The notes: a model not told the origin generated them from the sequence alone. Numbered from the stretch's first letter, positions 34,065 through 44,114 are shown. The stretch: DNA of 64,000 nt from Gammaproteobacteria bacterium (GCA_009692365.1 SHZJ01000011.1:24006-88005); one strand, 5' to 3'. Made by a program: numbers and translations.

Positions 34065-34934
34065 ATGAGTCTGTCAGATCTCGAACAAATTCCGTCCTAC
34101 GAGTGGCCTGATTCCGCGGGAGCGGAAATCGTAAGGGTTATCACAGACCGTACCGCGCACGCCGACGACCGCCTGCTGGCGGCGTATTTGGCGCAAGAAT
34201 ATCCCGGCATCAACGACCTTATGATGGTTGCGCTGTCGGGTGTGGCCGCCAACAAGGCCGAATCCCCGGAGCTACGCAGCAGCGCTGCCATCGCGCTCGG
34301 CCCGGCGTTTGAACTGGCCGACCTCGACGGTTTGGCGCAGGACTTGGACGATGATGGTCTGCCGTGCACGCCGGAGGCTGTGCACGGCGCGAAGGCTGCT
34401 CTACGGGCGGTATTCGACGATAAAAGCGCGCCCGACGAAGTTCGCCGCAGCTGTCTGGAGACCCTAGCCCATGCACCGCAAGACTGGCATGCCGCGGCCG
34501 TGCGGGCCGCCTACGCCGAGGGCTCCAACGATTGGAAGCTCAGCGCGCTGTTTTGCATGCGGTTTATAGGGGGGTTTGACACCGAAATCTTGGGCGCGCT
34601 GACCAGCACCGACGAGCACCAGCGCCTAGAAGCCATCGGCGCTGCGGGCGAGCAAGAGCTGCAAATGGCGTGGCCGCACGTGCAGGCGATCCTCAAAGAC
34701 CGTCAGGCCGACAAGCTTTTCGTGCTGGCCGCACTCGGCGCGTTGCCCATGTTGGCGCCCAGCCCAGAGCTGGTGACGGCCATTCTGGAATTGCATCTGG
34801 CGAGCGCTGATCCCGCAATCGTCGAAGCCGCCACGGAAGTCCGCGATATGCTGGCCGACGTCGAAGGCGAAGATGACGACTGGGCGGACGACGAGGATTC
34901 CGCCGGTCCCGCGGGCAGCAACCGGCGACATTAG
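34065..34934 (+). CDS. HEAT-repeat-like protein
   Basis: The 289-residue protein is almost entirely helical and acidic. It shows repeating helix pairs such as SPELRSSAAIALGPAFEL, APDEVRRSCLETLAHAP, DEHQRLEAIGAAGEQELQ and ADPAIVEAATEVRDML. It ends in a very acidic tail (DVEGEDDDWADDEDS). This resembles HEAT/armadillo scaffolds of protein-protein contact. No enzymatic motif is seen. The ATG at 34065, with GAAGGTGGG upstream, is preferred over that at 34041. Confidence 0.75.
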   Translation: MSLSDLEQIPSYEWPDSAGAEIVRVITDRTAHADDRLLAAYLAQEYPGINDLMMVALSGVAANKAESPELRSSAAIALGPAFELADLDGLAQDLDDDGLPCTPEAVHGAKAALRAVFDDKSAPDEVRRSCLETLAHAPQDWHAAAVRAAYAEGSNDWKLSALFCMRFIGGFDTEILGALTSTDEHQRLEAIGAAGEQELQMAWPHVQAILKDRQADKLFVLAALGALPMLAPSPELVTAILELHLASADPAIVEAATEVRDMLADVEGEDDDWADDEDSAGPAGSNRRH

Positions 34935-35123
34935 TCGCTGACTCGCCGGGTGGTGTGCAATCCGCGCCCCGCTCGGCGCGATGATGCACCTCACGGCGCC
35001 CGGCGGGCGACCTGGGCCCTGCGCTGCTTGGCCGCCCGTTCGGGCAGGCGCCTCCCCGGCGCGCTTAAGCTGCCGGGTGCGCTACCATCACGCCCTGAGC
35101 TAACCCCCATCAGGAGCCATCGT

Positions 35124-35582
35124 ATGCGCGTTATCGACACCCCCAAAGACATGCAGAATCATCTAGGAGAAGACTTCGGCGCCTCCGACTGGGTGACCAT
35201 TGATCAGGCCACGATCGACAAATTTGCCGAGGCTACCGGTGACCACCAGTGGATTCATGTGGACGTCGCACGGGCGCAGACCGAAATGCCCGGCGGCAAG
35301 ACCATCGCCCACGGTTTTCTCACGCTGTCGTTGATCCCGCGTCTCAGCGCGGCGATCTGGAAAATTGAAAAGCGCAGCCGTGGCCTCAACTACGGGCTCA
35401 ACAAGTTGCGTTTCACGGCCCCCGTGCCGGTGGGCGCGCGCGTGCGGCTGCGCCAGAAGCTATTGGCAGCTGATGAGGTGAAAGACCAAGGCATCCGCCT
35501 CACCTTTGAGAACACCATCGAGATTGAAGGCAGCACCCAGCCCGCCTTAATCGCCGAAGGTTTGAGCATCGCCTATCCCTGA
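35124..35582 (+). CDS. MaoC-family (R)-specific enoyl-CoA hydratase-like dehydratase
   Basis: The 152-residue hot-dog-fold protein carries the hydratase-2 motif TGDHQWIHVD with Asp40 and His45 as the likely catalytic pair, and the conserved AHGFLTLSLIP. MaoC proteins hydrate trans-2-enoyl-CoA to (R)-3-hydroxyacyl-CoA, or act on related CoA esters. AGGAG lies 7 bases upstream of the ATG. The frame is open upstream to 34950 but is not conserved there. It is monocistronic. Confidence 0.9.
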   Translation: MRVIDTPKDMQNHLGEDFGASDWVTIDQATIDKFAEATGDHQWIHVDVARAQTEMPGGKTIAHGFLTLSLIPRLSAAIWKIEKRSRGLNYGLNKLRFTAPVPVGARVRLRQKLLAADEVKDQGIRLTFENTIEIEGSTQPALIAEGLSIAYP

Positions 35583-35944
35583 GCCGAGGCCGGTGGGCCA
35601 TCGTGCGGGTGGCGGGGCATGGCGCCCGCCGGGTCTGACAGGCACTGGCGTGGCGCGGCTTGGGCCAGTGACTCGCGGCGTGCGGGCTGCTGGCACCCGA
35701 GGGGCTTAACCGCGGGCGCACCAGACCGGCTTGCGCGGGCGCCTGAGGCTTGCTGTGCCGTGGCCTGCAAGCTCGCCGGCTTGGCTGCCGGCTGACCAGC
35801 CGCGAGCGGCTGGCCGCGCGCGCCGTCTTGGCACGGGGCCGGCACGGCGCACGGTAGCCGCAGACAGGACCACGGGCGAGGCGGCCGCAGTTCAGCACAG
35901 CCGCACGCCGCCGGGCCGGTGGTGATGGCGTGTCCGTGCCGCGG
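35583..35944. other. Intergenic region between convergent genes
   Basis: The 362 bases between the MaoC gene (+) and the carbonic anhydrase gene (-) are very GC-rich. Short frames on both strands are Arg/Ala-rich and resemble no family. I see no convincing terminator or RNA. Confidence 0.45.
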
Positions 35945-36496
35945 TTAGCGGGGCTGTGGCGCGGTGGTGGCGGCTAAATATTCATCCTTGATTTTCACAT
36001 AGTGATGCGCGCTGTAGCGCAGTTGCGCGGCCTGCTCGGCGCTGAGGGTGCGGATTTGGCGCGCTGGGTTGCCCGCCCACAGCGTGCGGGTGGGCAGTTG
36101 CTTGCCGGGCGGCACCAGCGCGCCGGCGGCGACGATCACTTCGTCTTCCACCACCACGCCGTCGAGTAGGGTGGCACTCATGCCAATCAAGCACGCCGTG
36201 CCTACGGTGCAGGCGTGCAGCACCGCGCGATGGCCAATGGTGACGTCCTCACCGATCAACAAACCGCGCCCCCCGGGGTTGTAAGGCCCATCGTGCGTGA
36301 CGTGCAGCACCACGCCATCCTGCACGCTGGTCCGCGCGCCGATTCGAATGGGCGCCACGTCACCCCGAATCACCGCCATGGGCCACACCGAAGCGTCCGC
36401 GCCCAACACCACATCACCAATAACCACCGCCGCCGAGTCGATATAAACCCGCTCGCCGAGCTGCGGCCATTGGCCGCGATAGGGACGAAGTGACAT
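35945..36496 (-). CDS. Gamma-class carbonic anhydrase-like protein (YrdA/PaaY family)
   Basis: The 183-residue protein is a left-handed beta-helix built of hexapeptide repeats (DSAAVVIGDVVLGADASVWPMAVIRGD and following; core VVIGDVVLGADASVWPMAV). The metal-binding histidines are in VLHVTHDG and in IGHRAVLHAC. Family members are trimeric and include weak carbonic anhydrases and the PaaY thioesterase. The start is the ATG at 36496 with AGGAG upstream. Longer open frames upstream run into the tandem-repeat array and are artefacts. Confidence 0.92.
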   Translation of the reverse strand: MSLRPYRGQWPQLGERVYIDSAAVVIGDVVLGADASVWPMAVIRGDVAPIRIGARTSVQDGVVLHVTHDGPYNPGGRGLLIGEDVTIGHRAVLHACTVGTACLIGMSATLLDGVVVEDEVIVAAGALVPPGKQLPTRTLWAGNPARQIRTLSAEQAAQLRYSAHHYVKIKDEYLAATTAPQPR

Positions 36497-36656
36497 GGGT
36501 TGGCGCGCTCCTGCTGGGGTGGGAGGGGATGGTAGCAGGGTGGAGGCTTGGCGCTGCGAGCGGCCGGACGACGCCCGCACGCCGCGGCCTCCGCGGTCGC
36601 GCAATCCGGGACCGCCACGCCGCAGAATCCGCACAATCCGGCGGGCACAAGCCGGC

Positions 36657-36737
36657 GGGCACAAGCCGGGACACCCACCAACCGGGCACAAGCCGGGACA
36701 CCCACCAACCGGGCACAAGCCGGGACACCCACCAACC
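36657..36737. repeat. 27-bp tandem repeat, three perfect copies
   Basis: Three identical head-to-tail copies lie at 36657-36683, 36684-36710 and 36711-36737. Each unit begins GGGCACAAGCCGGGACACCC and ends ACCAACC. Shorter related pieces (GGGCACAAGCC) lie just before, and degenerate ones with CACAATCCG after. There are no spacers, so it is not CRISPR. Confidence 0.95.
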
Positions 36738-36786
36738 GGCACAATCCGCGGCACAATCCGGGACCCCCACCAATCGCGGGCACAAG

Positions 36787-36938
36787 CCGCACCACAATCC
36801 GGGACACCCACCAATCGGCGGGACGCCAACGGGAGGCAACCCGGCACACAAGCCGACGCAATCCGCACCACAATCCGGGACACCCACCAATCGGCGGGAC
36901 GCCAACGGGAGGCAACCCGGCACACAAGCCGACGCAAT
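36787..36938. repeat. 76-bp tandem repeat, two perfect copies plus a partial third
   Basis: Copies at 36787-36862 and 36863-36938 are identical over all 76 bases. A third, diverged partial copy starts at 36939 (CCGCGCAACCCGGGACACCC). Each unit contains the same CCGGGACACCCACCAA core as the 27-bp repeat, so the 76-bp unit arose from the shorter family and then duplicated. Confidence 0.95.
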
Positions 36939-37231
36939 CCGCGCAACCCGGGACACCCACGTGGCGCGACGCAATCCGCCAGTCTGGGACGCACACGCGG
37001 CCCCTGCAGGCAGGTCTGCTCGGGCTTGAAGCAAGGCCATGGCCGGAGAATCGGCAGGGCGCGAGCCGAGAGGGTATTGGGGGCAGGGGGTCGCTACAGG
37101 TGATGATCCCCACCGCCGCGAGCGGCGCGCTGGGTGATCTGTGAGTGCTATAGGTGTCGATCCCGGCCCGACAGCAAGACGCTATGACCCTGCGGCGCAG
37201 GGGCAAGGCCGTTGTAACGACTTCATTTTAA

Positions 37232-37307
37232 TGGTGCGCCGTGTAGGATTCGAACCTACGACCCTCGGATTAAAAGTCCGGTGCTCTACCAGCTGAGCTA
37301 ACGGCGC
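37232..37307 (-). tRNA. tRNA-Lys, anticodon TTT
   Basis: On the minus strand, 76 bases fold as a cloverleaf. The acceptor arm GCGCCGT (37301-37307) pairs with ACGGCGC (37236-37242). The D-arm contains AGCTCAGCTGGTAGAGC. The anticodon loop is CTTTTAA with anticodon TTT. The T-arm contains GTAGGTTCGAATCCTAC, and the discriminator is A. CCA is encoded at 37232-37234. It reads AAA and AAG lysine codons. Confidence 0.97.
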
Positions 37308-37892
37308 GCGGGGAACGGCCGCCTTTTGGGGGAACGGCTAAACGCGGGGAGGGCGGATGATAGCGAATCCCTCTGGGCAGACCAAGCAAACTGAGCGGCT
37401 TAATTTGTCCGGCGCGGGGAGCTAGGCGCCGCGCGTGCGGTGGAACTCGCGCTAGCAGCCTGGCGCGAGCTTTCCTCCGCCGGGGGGACGGTTAGGTTTC
37501 TACGCGCGGTGCGTGAGCCCCCACTTCGATTTTTCGCCAGAGATTGCTTGACGGCCTTCGCTGGGCGTTAGCCGATGTCCGCCCCGCCTAGCGAGCCAAC
37601 GGGCCGCACGGCCGCCGCGCGGGCAAGCTTGCACCCCCACTGCGGTGGGCGCGCGGTCTGGTGGCCGCCGCGCCAACTCCCCGGTCGACTCAGCCGGACG
37701 CACTGCGGCTCAAACTGCAAGGGCTGGTGCCGGGGTCTACCCGGGCTGGGGCAGCCCACCCAACCCGTCCTGGGTGCACGTAACGCTGGCGCTGAGGCGC
37801 GCCTAGCTTGAAAATCCTGTCTGCGGCCTTATCTTGACTAAGCGGCAGCCCTTTTTCAGCGTTCAATTTTCACCCCGGACATCGAGACCACC
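37308..37892. other. Intergenic region between tRNA-Lys and fmdB
   Basis: The 585 bases hold no recognised gene. They should contain the divergent promoters of tRNA-Lys and of the fmdB-aspS group. A 67-codon minus-strand frame (37500-37703) ends SGEKSKWGLTHRA but matches no family I know. No clear RNA element was found. Confidence 0.4.
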
Positions 37893-38213
37893 ATGCCAAC
37901 CTATTCTTATCTCTGTAGCGCCTGCGGGCACAAACTCGATGCGGTGCAGCGCATGTCCGAAGACTCTCTCAAGGATTGCCCCAAATGCGGCCAACCCGAA
38001 CTCGCTCGGCAAATTTCCGTCGTGGGTTTTGCGCTCAAGGGTACCGGCTGGTATGTGACCGACTTCCGTGACAAGGGCAAGACGGCGGCCAAGACGGACG
38101 ACGCCAGCAGCACGCCCAGCACCACCGAGCCGGCGAAAACGCCGAGCACCGCCAGCGAGCCGGCGAAGCCCGCGGAAACCAAGTCTTCGGATAGCAGCGG
38201 CGCGGCCGTCTGA
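37893..38213 (+). CDS. FmdB-family zinc-ribbon protein
   Basis: The 106-residue protein starts [20 protein letters not shown]. The zinc ribbon uses CSACG and CPKCG. The C-terminal half is a Thr/Pro/Ala/Lys-rich tail (about 70-106), as in many FmdB proteins. FmdB was named for amidase regulation, but the common function is unknown. It sits directly upstream of aspS, a widely conserved pairing in proteobacteria. Confidence 0.9.
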   Translation: MPTYSYLCSACGHKLDAVQRMSEDSLKDCPKCGQPELARQISVVGFALKGTGWYVTDFRDKGKTAAKTDDASSTPSTTEPAKTPSTASEPAKPAETKSSDSSGAAV

Positions 38214-38355
38214 AGCCGACAAATCTCGGCCAGATTCAATTGCCTGCGGCATTGCAGCAGGTTCTGATCGAGCCGTATCATGCGGCCGGCGTGGGGCGCA
38301 CTCGTTGCGCTCCGGCAAGCCCCGCAGCACTCCCCAGCAGAAAAGTCGAACCCCT

Positions 38356-40143
38356 ATGCGTACTCATTATTGCGGTGACGTCACCGAGCAGTTAATTGAT
38401 CAAGAAGTGACCGTTTGCGGCTGGGTGCATCATCGTCGCGACCACGGTGGGGTCATTTTTATCGACCTGCGCGACCGCGCAGGCGTGCTGCAAATCGTCA
38501 TCGATCCCGATACCCCGGCGGCCTTCGCGTTGGCCGAACGCGCGCGCAGCGAATATGTGCTGTTGGCGCGGGCCAAAGTGCGCCACCGCCCGAGCGGTAC
38601 GGTCAATCCCAATCTGGCGACCGGCCGGGTCGAGGTACTGGTACGCGAGCTCGAAATCCTTAACACCGCGCAAACCCCGCCCTTCCAGTTGGACGACCCC
38701 AACGTGCAGGAAGAAACCCGGCTGCGCTTTCGCTATATCGATCTGCGCACCACGCGCATGCGCGAAAACCTCCTGCTGCGGGCGCGCGTCGCTCGGTATT
38801 TTCGAGGTTTTCTCGACGCGGCCGGCTTTCTGGATATCGAAACCCCGGTGCTCACCAAAGCCACGCCCGAAGGCGCGCGCGATTACCTCGTGCCGAGCCG
38901 GGTGCACAACGGTAAATTCTTCGCCCTGCCGCAATCCCCACAGCTGTTCAAACAGTTGCTGATGGTGGCGGGCTTCGACCGCTACTATCAAATCGTGCGC
39001 TGCTTTCGCGACGAAGACCTGCGCGCCGACCGTCAGCCGGAGTTCACCCAGCTCGATATCGAAATGTCTTTCGTGGACGAACTGGCCGTCACGACGTTGA
39101 TGGAGCAAATGATTCGCGAGCTGTTCAAAGAAGTGCTGGCGGTGGCGCTGCCTAATCCATTCCCGCGCATTACCTACGCCGAAGCCATGCATCGTTTTGG
39201 CAGCGACCGCCCGGACATGCGCAACCCGCTGGAGTTGGTGGAACTGGCCGACGTCATGCGCGACATCGAGTTCAAGGTGTTTGCGGCGGCGGCTAACAAT
39301 CCCGAGGGTCGAATCGCGGCCCTGCGGGCGCCGGGCGGTAACGCGCTCTCGCGCAGCCAAATCGACGCCTACACCGAGTTCGTGGCCATTTATGGCGCCA
39401 AGGGCTTGGCCTATATCAAAGTGAACGACGCGGCCGCCGGGCGCGAAGGACTGCAGTCGCCCATCCTGAAATTTCTGCCCGATGCGGTGGTCGCGGCGAT
39501 TATGGAGCGCACCGGCGCGCTCACGGGCGACCTTATTTTCTTTGGCGCGGACAGCGCCAAGGTGGTCAATGCCGCATTGGGCGCGCTGCGCGATAAAGTG
39601 GCGGCAGACTTGGGGCTGGTGGCGGCTGCTTGGCGGCCCATCTGGGTGGTGGATTTCCCGCTGTTCGACTGGGACGCCGACGCCAAGCGTTGGGTGGCTC
39701 TGCACCATCCTTTTACCGCGCCACACCTAGACGCCGCCCAGCTGGTGGCCAACCCCGGTGCCGCACTCTCGCGGGCCTACGACATGGTGTTGAACGGCAG
39801 CGAAGTGGGCGGTGGCTCCATCCGGATCCATCACCAGCAGCTGCAGTCGGAGGTGTTCGGCTTGCTGGGCATTGCCGAAGAAGCAGCGCGCGAAAAATTT
39901 GGTTTTCTGCTGGACGCCCTGCAGTTTGGCGCCCCGCCGCACGGCGGCATTGCCTTCGGCCTCGACCGGCTGGTGATGTTGATGGCCGGCGAGCGCTCGA
40001 TCCGCGAAGTCATCGCTTTCCCTAAGACCCAAACCGCCAGCTGTCCGCTGACCGCCGCACCCACGCCGGTGGGCGACGCGCAGCTGCGCGAGCTGGGTAT
40101 TCGCCTGCGGCGCGCTGAGGGAGCGCCGCCCACGCAGACTTGA
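38356..40143 (+). CDS. aspS: Aspartate-tRNA ligase, predicted non-discriminating
   Basis: The 595-residue class IIb synthetase has an N-terminal OB-fold anticodon domain. Class II motif 1 spans about 155-175 ([20 protein letters not shown], in part), motif 2 is [20 protein letters not shown], and motif 3 is [13 protein letters not shown]. The GAD insert lies between. Residues equivalent to His31 and Gly82 of Pseudomonas AspRS are His30 (RRDHGG) and Gly81 (RPSG). In known enzymes these relax anticodon choice, so it probably also charges tRNA-Asn for amidation by GatCAB. The ATG at 38356 is chosen by family alignment. Confidence 0.96.
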   Translation: MRTHYCGDVTEQLIDQEVTVCGWVHHRRDHGGVIFIDLRDRAGVLQIVIDPDTPAAFALAERARSEYVLLARAKVRHRPSGTVNPNLATGRVEVLVRELEILNTAQTPPFQLDDPNVQEETRLRFRYIDLRTTRMRENLLLRARVARYFRGFLDAAGFLDIETPVLTKATPEGARDYLVPSRVHNGKFFALPQSPQLFKQLLMVAGFDRYYQIVRCFRDEDLRADRQPEFTQLDIEMSFVDELAVTTLMEQMIRELFKEVLAVALPNPFPRITYAEAMHRFGSDRPDMRNPLELVELADVMRDIEFKVFAAAANNPEGRIAALRAPGGNALSRSQIDAYTEFVAIYGAKGLAYIKVNDAAAGREGLQSPILKFLPDAVVAAIMERTGALTGDLIFFGADSAKVVNAALGALRDKVAADLGLVAAAWRPIWVVDFPLFDWDADAKRWVALHHPFTAPHLDAAQLVANPGAALSRAYDMVLNGSEVGGGSIRIHHQQLQSEVFGLLGIAEEAAREKFGFLLDALQFGAPPHGGIAFGLDRLVMLMAGERSIREVIAFPKTQTASCPLTAAPTPVGDAQLRELGIRLRRAEGAPPTQT

Positions 40144-40300
40144 GCACCTCGGTCCTGCGTGGCGGAGCGTCCAACCTGTCGCCGCGTGAGGGCCACGGCG
40201 GCCCGCGCTGGCGCAAGCTAGCCCCTGCGCACCCGCGTGCCCGCGACGCGCGGCCAGACCCGTTCTGTCGCCCGCCCGCCCGCCAACCCAGGACGCCTTG

Positions 40301-41380
40301 ATGCACACCGACACCGTTACCGGCACCAGCAATTTGCCGCCGCCCCGTTTTGAGGTTCCCTTGACCGAGCACGAGGTGCTGGATGCCGGCGAGCAGGCGG
40401 CTCTAAGCGCGGAAATCGGCACGCTACTGGCGCGAGAAAACGCGGTGCTGGTGGCCCACTATTACACCGCCGCAGCGGTGCAAGCCTTGGCCGAAGCCAC
40501 CGGCGGCTATGTCTCAGACTCCCTCGATATGGCCCGTTTTGGCCATACCCATCCGGCGCAAACGCTGGTGGTGGCGGGGGTGCGCTTTATGGGCGAGACC
40601 GCCAAAATCCTCAATCCCGAAAAACGCGTGTTAATGCCCAATCTGGCGGCCGAATGTTCGCTAGATTTGGGCTGCCCGCCGGCCGCCTTCAACGCTTACT
40701 GTGATGCCCATCCCGACCGGACGGTCGTGGTCTATGCCAATACCAGTGCCGCGGTGAAGGCCCGCGCAGATTGGATGGTGACCTCGGGCAGCGCACTGGA
40801 CGTCGTGCGCCATCTCCACGCGCAGGGCCAAAAAATACTGTGGGCGCCGGATAAATATCTGGGCGATTACATTCGCAACCAGACCGGTGCCGATTTGTTA
40901 TTATGGAATGGGGCCTGCATCGTTCACGAGGAGTTTAAAGGCCGCGAACTGGCCGTGCTGATGGCGCAACACCCGCACGCCAAAGTGCTGGTGCACCCCG
41001 AGTCACCGCCCTCGGTGATCGCCTTGGCAGACGTGGTGAGCTCGACCTCGGGGCTGATCAACGCGGTGCGCACGCTACCCGCGCAACACTTCATCGTGGC
41101 CACCGACCGCGGCATCTTCTACAAAATGCAGCAAGCCGCGCCCACCAAAACCCTCATCGAAGCCCCCACTGCCGGCCACAGCGCGACCTGCCGCAGTTGC
41201 GCACAGTGTCCGTGGATGGCCATGAACGGTCTGCGCCAACTGGCACACGCGCTGCGTACCGGGGCGGGCGAAGTACACGTGGCGCCGGCGCTTAGCGCCA
41301 GAGCGGTGCTGCCCATCAAAAGGCTGTTAGATTTTTCGGCCGCGCAGCAGCTGACAATTCAGGGCAATAACGATGCTTGA
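40301..41380 (+). CDS. nadA: Quinolinate synthase A
   Basis: The 359-residue enzyme condenses iminoaspartate with dihydroxyacetone phosphate to quinolinate in NAD synthesis. It shows [27 protein letters not shown] (core [16 protein letters not shown]), [11 protein letters not shown], and the [4Fe-4S] Cys motif [13 protein letters not shown]. The start is the ATG at 40301, with AGGA 7 bases upstream. NadB and nadC are not nearby. It lies between aspS and ruvC, where yebC is usual in related genomes. Confidence 0.95.
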   Translation: MHTDTVTGTSNLPPPRFEVPLTEHEVLDAGEQAALSAEIGTLLARENAVLVAHYYTAAAVQALAEATGGYVSDSLDMARFGHTHPAQTLVVAGVRFMGETAKILNPEKRVLMPNLAAECSLDLGCPPAAFNAYCDAHPDRTVVVYANTSAAVKARADWMVTSGSALDVVRHLHAQGQKILWAPDKYLGDYIRNQTGADLLLWNGACIVHEEFKGRELAVLMAQHPHAKVLVHPESPPSVIALADVVSSTSGLINAVRTLPAQHFIVATDRGIFYKMQQAAPTKTLIEAPTAGHSATCRSCAQCPWMAMNGLRQLAHALRTGAGEVHVAPALSARAVLPIKRLLDFSAAQQLTIQGNNDA

Positions 41381-41473
41381 AGCGCACTGTCGCGCCTGCT
41401 CCGGTGCCCTGCCCGCACCCTGGGGCTTGGCTGCTCGTGCGCGGCCGTCGCGCGGGCCCGGCGGCGGGCCCGT

Positions 41474-41992
41474 ATGACCCTCATCCTCGGTATCGACCCC
41501 GGCTCGCGGGTGACCGGCTACGGCGTCGTGGCGATCGAGAAAAATAAAAGCGTCCACGTGGACAGCGGCTGTCTGGAGATGGCGGACCTGGCCCTCGACG
41601 CCCGCCTGCGCGTGATTTTTGCCGGCCTCACGGCGGTCATTCGCGAGCATCGGCCCGACGAAGTCGCCATTGAGAAAATCTTTATGAACCGCAACGCAGA
41701 TTCCGCGATTAAGCTGGGGCAAGCACGGGGGGCTGCGATCGTCGCTGCGGCGATGTGCGATGTCCCGGTGTACGAGTACTCTCCTAACGAAATTAAGCTC
41801 GCCGTGGTGGGGCGTGGTCACGCCACCAAGGACCAAGTGCAACACATGGTAAAAGCGCTGTTGACGCTGCAGGGGACGCTGCGCGCGGATGCCGCCGATG
41901 CGCTGGCCGTGGCCATCTGCCACGGGCATACCCGCCAGAGTCTGGCCACGGTGGCGGGCGCGCGCGGCACCCGTGCAGGACGCTGGTTGTGA
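41474..41992 (+). CDS. ruvC: Crossover junction endodeoxyribonuclease RuvC
   Basis: The 172-residue Holliday-junction resolvase has all four catalytic acids: Asp8 (GIDPGSRVTGYG), Glu67 (VAIEKIF), Asp139 and Asp142 (RADAADALAVAICH). The length matches E. coli RuvC (173). It cleaves junctions symmetrically in complex with RuvAB. Its stop overlaps the GTG of ruvA. Confidence 0.97.
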   Translation: MTLILGIDPGSRVTGYGVVAIEKNKSVHVDSGCLEMADLALDARLRVIFAGLTAVIREHRPDEVAIEKIFMNRNADSAIKLGQARGAAIVAAAMCDVPVYEYSPNEIKLAVVGRGHATKDQVQHMVKALLTLQGTLRADAADALAVAICHGHTRQSLATVAGARGTRAGRWL

Positions 41993-42588
41993 TTGGCCGG
42001 CTGCGCGGTTTACTCATCGAAAAACGTTTGCCACGCATCTTGGTGGAGTGCCACGGCGTGGGTTACGAACTCGAGGTGCCCATGTCCACCGGGTGGCTGC
42101 TCCCCGAGTTACACGCCGAAGTTATCCTGCATACCCACTTGGCGGTGCGCGAAGACGCCCACAGCCTCTACGGTTTTGGCACGCTCGCCGAACGCGAGTT
42201 GTTCCAGAGTCTGCTGAAAGTGAGCGGCATCGGCGCCAAGATGGCCCTCGCGGTGCTCTCGGGGATGGCGGTCGAAGAATTTGCCAGCGCGGTGGCGCGG
42301 GGCGACGCCACCCGGTTAACCGCGTTGCCTGGCGTGGGCAAGAAAACTGCCGAACGCCTCATCGTGGAGATGCGCGACCGGGTGGCCGGCTGGGCGACCA
42401 GCGCCCCGTTGGTGAGCACGCCGGGTGCGCCACCCCGAGGGGACGAGGTCGCCGATGCCGTGAGTGCTCTCATTGCGCTGGGCTACAAGCCCCCGGAAGC
42501 TAGCCGCTTGGTCCACGCCCTCGACACCCTCGGCAAGTCTAGCGAAATGCTGATTCGCGAAGCGCTGCGCGGACTCGCGCGCGGATGA
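41989..42588 (+). CDS. ruvA: Holliday junction DNA helicase subunit RuvA
   Basis: The 199-residue protein has an N-terminal OB-fold (IGRLRGLLIEKRLPRILVEC). Two HhH motifs follow (LLKVSGIGAKMALAVLSGM and LTALPGVGKKTAERLIVEM). A C-terminal RuvB-binding domain (EVADAVSALIALGYKPPEASRL) completes it. It binds the four-way junction and recruits RuvB. The GTG start overlaps the ruvC stop (GTGA). Confidence 0.97.
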   Translation: MIGRLRGLLIEKRLPRILVECHGVGYELEVPMSTGWLLPELHAEVILHTHLAVREDAHSLYGFGTLAERELFQSLLKVSGIGAKMALAVLSGMAVEEFASAVARGDATRLTALPGVGKKTAERLIVEMRDRVAGWATSAPLVSTPGAPPRGDEVADAVSALIALGYKPPEASRLVHALDTLGKSSEMLIREALRGLARG

Positions 42589-42651
42589 ACGGCAGACCTC
42601 GGTTCAGGCCAGATTCAACTGCTTGCCACATAATCCCGGCGACTTGCTCAC

Positions 42652-43698
42652 ATGTCTAACGACCGCCTCATAGCTGCCACTACCCGCGTCGAAGATGTGA
42701 CGCTCGACGGCGATATTCGTCCCCGTCGTCTAGCGGACTATGTGGGCCAGCCGGCGGTGCGCGAACAAATGGAAATTTTCATCGGCGCGGCGCGTCGGCG
42801 CGGTGAAGCACTCGACCATGTTTTAATTTTTGGCCCGCCCGGCCTAGGCAAAACGACCCTGGCGCATATCGTTGCCCACGAACTGCAGGTCAATTTGCGC
42901 CAGACTTCCGGCCCCGTGTTGGAGCGTCCCGGTGACCTCGCGGCGTTACTGACCAACCTCGAGCCGCGCGATGTGCTTTTCATCGATGAGATTCACCGCT
43001 TAAGTCCGGTGGTCGAGGAAATACTCTATCCCGCGATGGAAGATTTTCAGCTCGACATCATGATCGGCGAAGGGCCGGCGGCGCGCGCGCTTAAATTGGA
43101 CCTGCCGCCCTTTACCTTGGTGGGGGCCACCACCCGCGCCGGCCTGCTGACCTCGCCGCTGCGCGACCGCTTTGGCATCGTCCAGCGCTTGGAGTTTTAC
43201 TCGGTCGACGATTTGACGCGGATCGTGACCCGCGCCGCGCAAATCTTGGGGGTCGCGATCGACGCCGAAGGTGCCCGCGAAATCGCGACCCGCGCGCGGG
43301 GTACGCCGCGCATTGCCAATCGCCTGCTGCGCCGGGCGCGCGATTTCGCGGAAGTCAAAGCCGACGGCCGCTTGAACGGCGCAGTGGCGTGTCGCGCGCT
43401 CGATTTACTGAGCGTCGACGCCAATGGGTTCGATAACATGGACCGCCGCCTACTGCTCACCATTTTGCAGAAGTTCGACGGCGGGCCGGTGGGCGTGGAC
43501 AGCCTCGCCGCGGCGATCGGCGAGGAGCGGGGCACCATTGAAGATGTGGTCGAGCCCTTCCTCATCCAGCAGGGTTACCTGATGCGCACCGCGCGCGGTC
43601 GGATAGCCACTCGCTCGGCGTGGTTGCACTTTGGTCTGGCGCCGCCGCCCAGCAGCGGGCAGGCGCTCGATTTATTTGATGAAGGGCCACCAAAATGA
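42652..43698 (+). CDS. ruvB: Holliday junction branch-migration ATPase RuvB
   Basis: The 348-residue AAA+ motor has Walker [11 protein letters not shown] (about 61-70), Walker [11 protein letters not shown], sensor 1 GATTRAG, and the winged-helix C-terminus ([21 protein letters not shown]). It drives branch migration with RuvA. The stop overlaps ybgC by ATGA, which ties ruvCAB to the tol operon, a linkage seen in other gammaproteobacteria. Confidence 0.97.
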   Translation: MSNDRLIAATTRVEDVTLDGDIRPRRLADYVGQPAVREQMEIFIGAARRRGEALDHVLIFGPPGLGKTTLAHIVAHELQVNLRQTSGPVLERPGDLAALLTNLEPRDVLFIDEIHRLSPVVEEILYPAMEDFQLDIMIGEGPAARALKLDLPPFTLVGATTRAGLLTSPLRDRFGIVQRLEFYSVDDLTRIVTRAAQILGVAIDAEGAREIATRARGTPRIANRLLRRARDFAEVKADGRLNGAVACRALDLLSVDANGFDNMDRRLLLTILQKFDGGPVGVDSLAAAIGEERGTIEDVVEPFLIQQGYLMRTARGRIATRSAWLHFGLAPPPSSGQALDLFDEGPPK

Positions 43699-44114
43699 CC
43701 ATCTCTCGCGCTGAATTCCGTTGGCCGCTGCGGGTGTACTACGAGGACACCGACGCGGCGGGCATTGTGTATCACGCCAACTTTATCAAGTTCATGGAGC
43801 GCGCCCGTACCGAATGGCTGCGGGCGTTGGGCTTTGAACAAAACCTCATCGCGCGCGAGCACGGCATCGCGTTCGTCGTCCGCCGTGCCACCCTCGACTT
43901 TGTCCGTCCGGCGCGCTTTAACGACAGCCTTATCGCCACTTGCGCGGTGGCCCGCTGCGGCTGGGCCAGCGTGGATTTCAAGCAGCAGGTGCTCGACCAG
44001 CAGGGGGCCTTGCTGTGCGGCGGTGAAATCCGCGTGGGCAGCGTCAATTTCCATCGCATGGCGCCGGTGCGCATGCCGCCCGCCATTTATCTGGGGATTT
44101 CCAATGCAAGGTGA
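43695..44114 (+). CDS. ybgC: Tol-Pal-associated acyl-CoA thioesterase YbgC
   Basis: The 139-residue hot-dog thioesterase has the motif [20 protein letters not shown], in which the Asp of EDTD is catalytic, and [10 protein letters not shown]. It hydrolyses acyl-CoA thioesters and is linked with phospholipid turnover near the Tol-Pal machinery. It is the first gene of the tol cluster and overlaps tolQ by several bases. Confidence 0.95.
   Translation: MTISRAEFRWPLRVYYEDTDAAGIVYHANFIKFMERARTEWLRALGFEQNLIAREHGIAFVVRRATLDFVRPARFNDSLIATCAVARCGWASVDFKQQVLDQQGALLCGGEIRVGSVNFHRMAPVRMPPAIYLGISNAR

Larger units (their letters stand above)
36497..37231. other. Non-coding region holding a nested tandem-repeat array
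   Basis: Between the carbonic anhydrase start and tRNA-Lys lies a 735-base stretch without a credible gene. From about 36600 to 37000 it is made of variants of a short motif, CCGGGACACCCACCAA, interleaved with CACAAGCC and CACAATCC. It includes a 27-bp and a 76-bp tandem repeat described separately. All six frames are open for long distances because the repeats lack stops, giving false ORFs of up to 278 codons. Confidence 0.7.

Noticed and set aside
36657..36938. CRISPR array
   Set aside because: Repeats are directly adjacent with no unique spacers, unit sizes differ (27 and 76 bp), and no cas genes are present.
36370..37206. Long open frames (up to 278 codons) on both strands across the tandem-repeat array
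   Set aside because: They arise because the repeat units lack stop codons. The products are low-complexity (GVP, WWVSRLVP, HPPTGHKPG repeats), occur in several overlapping frames, and match no family.
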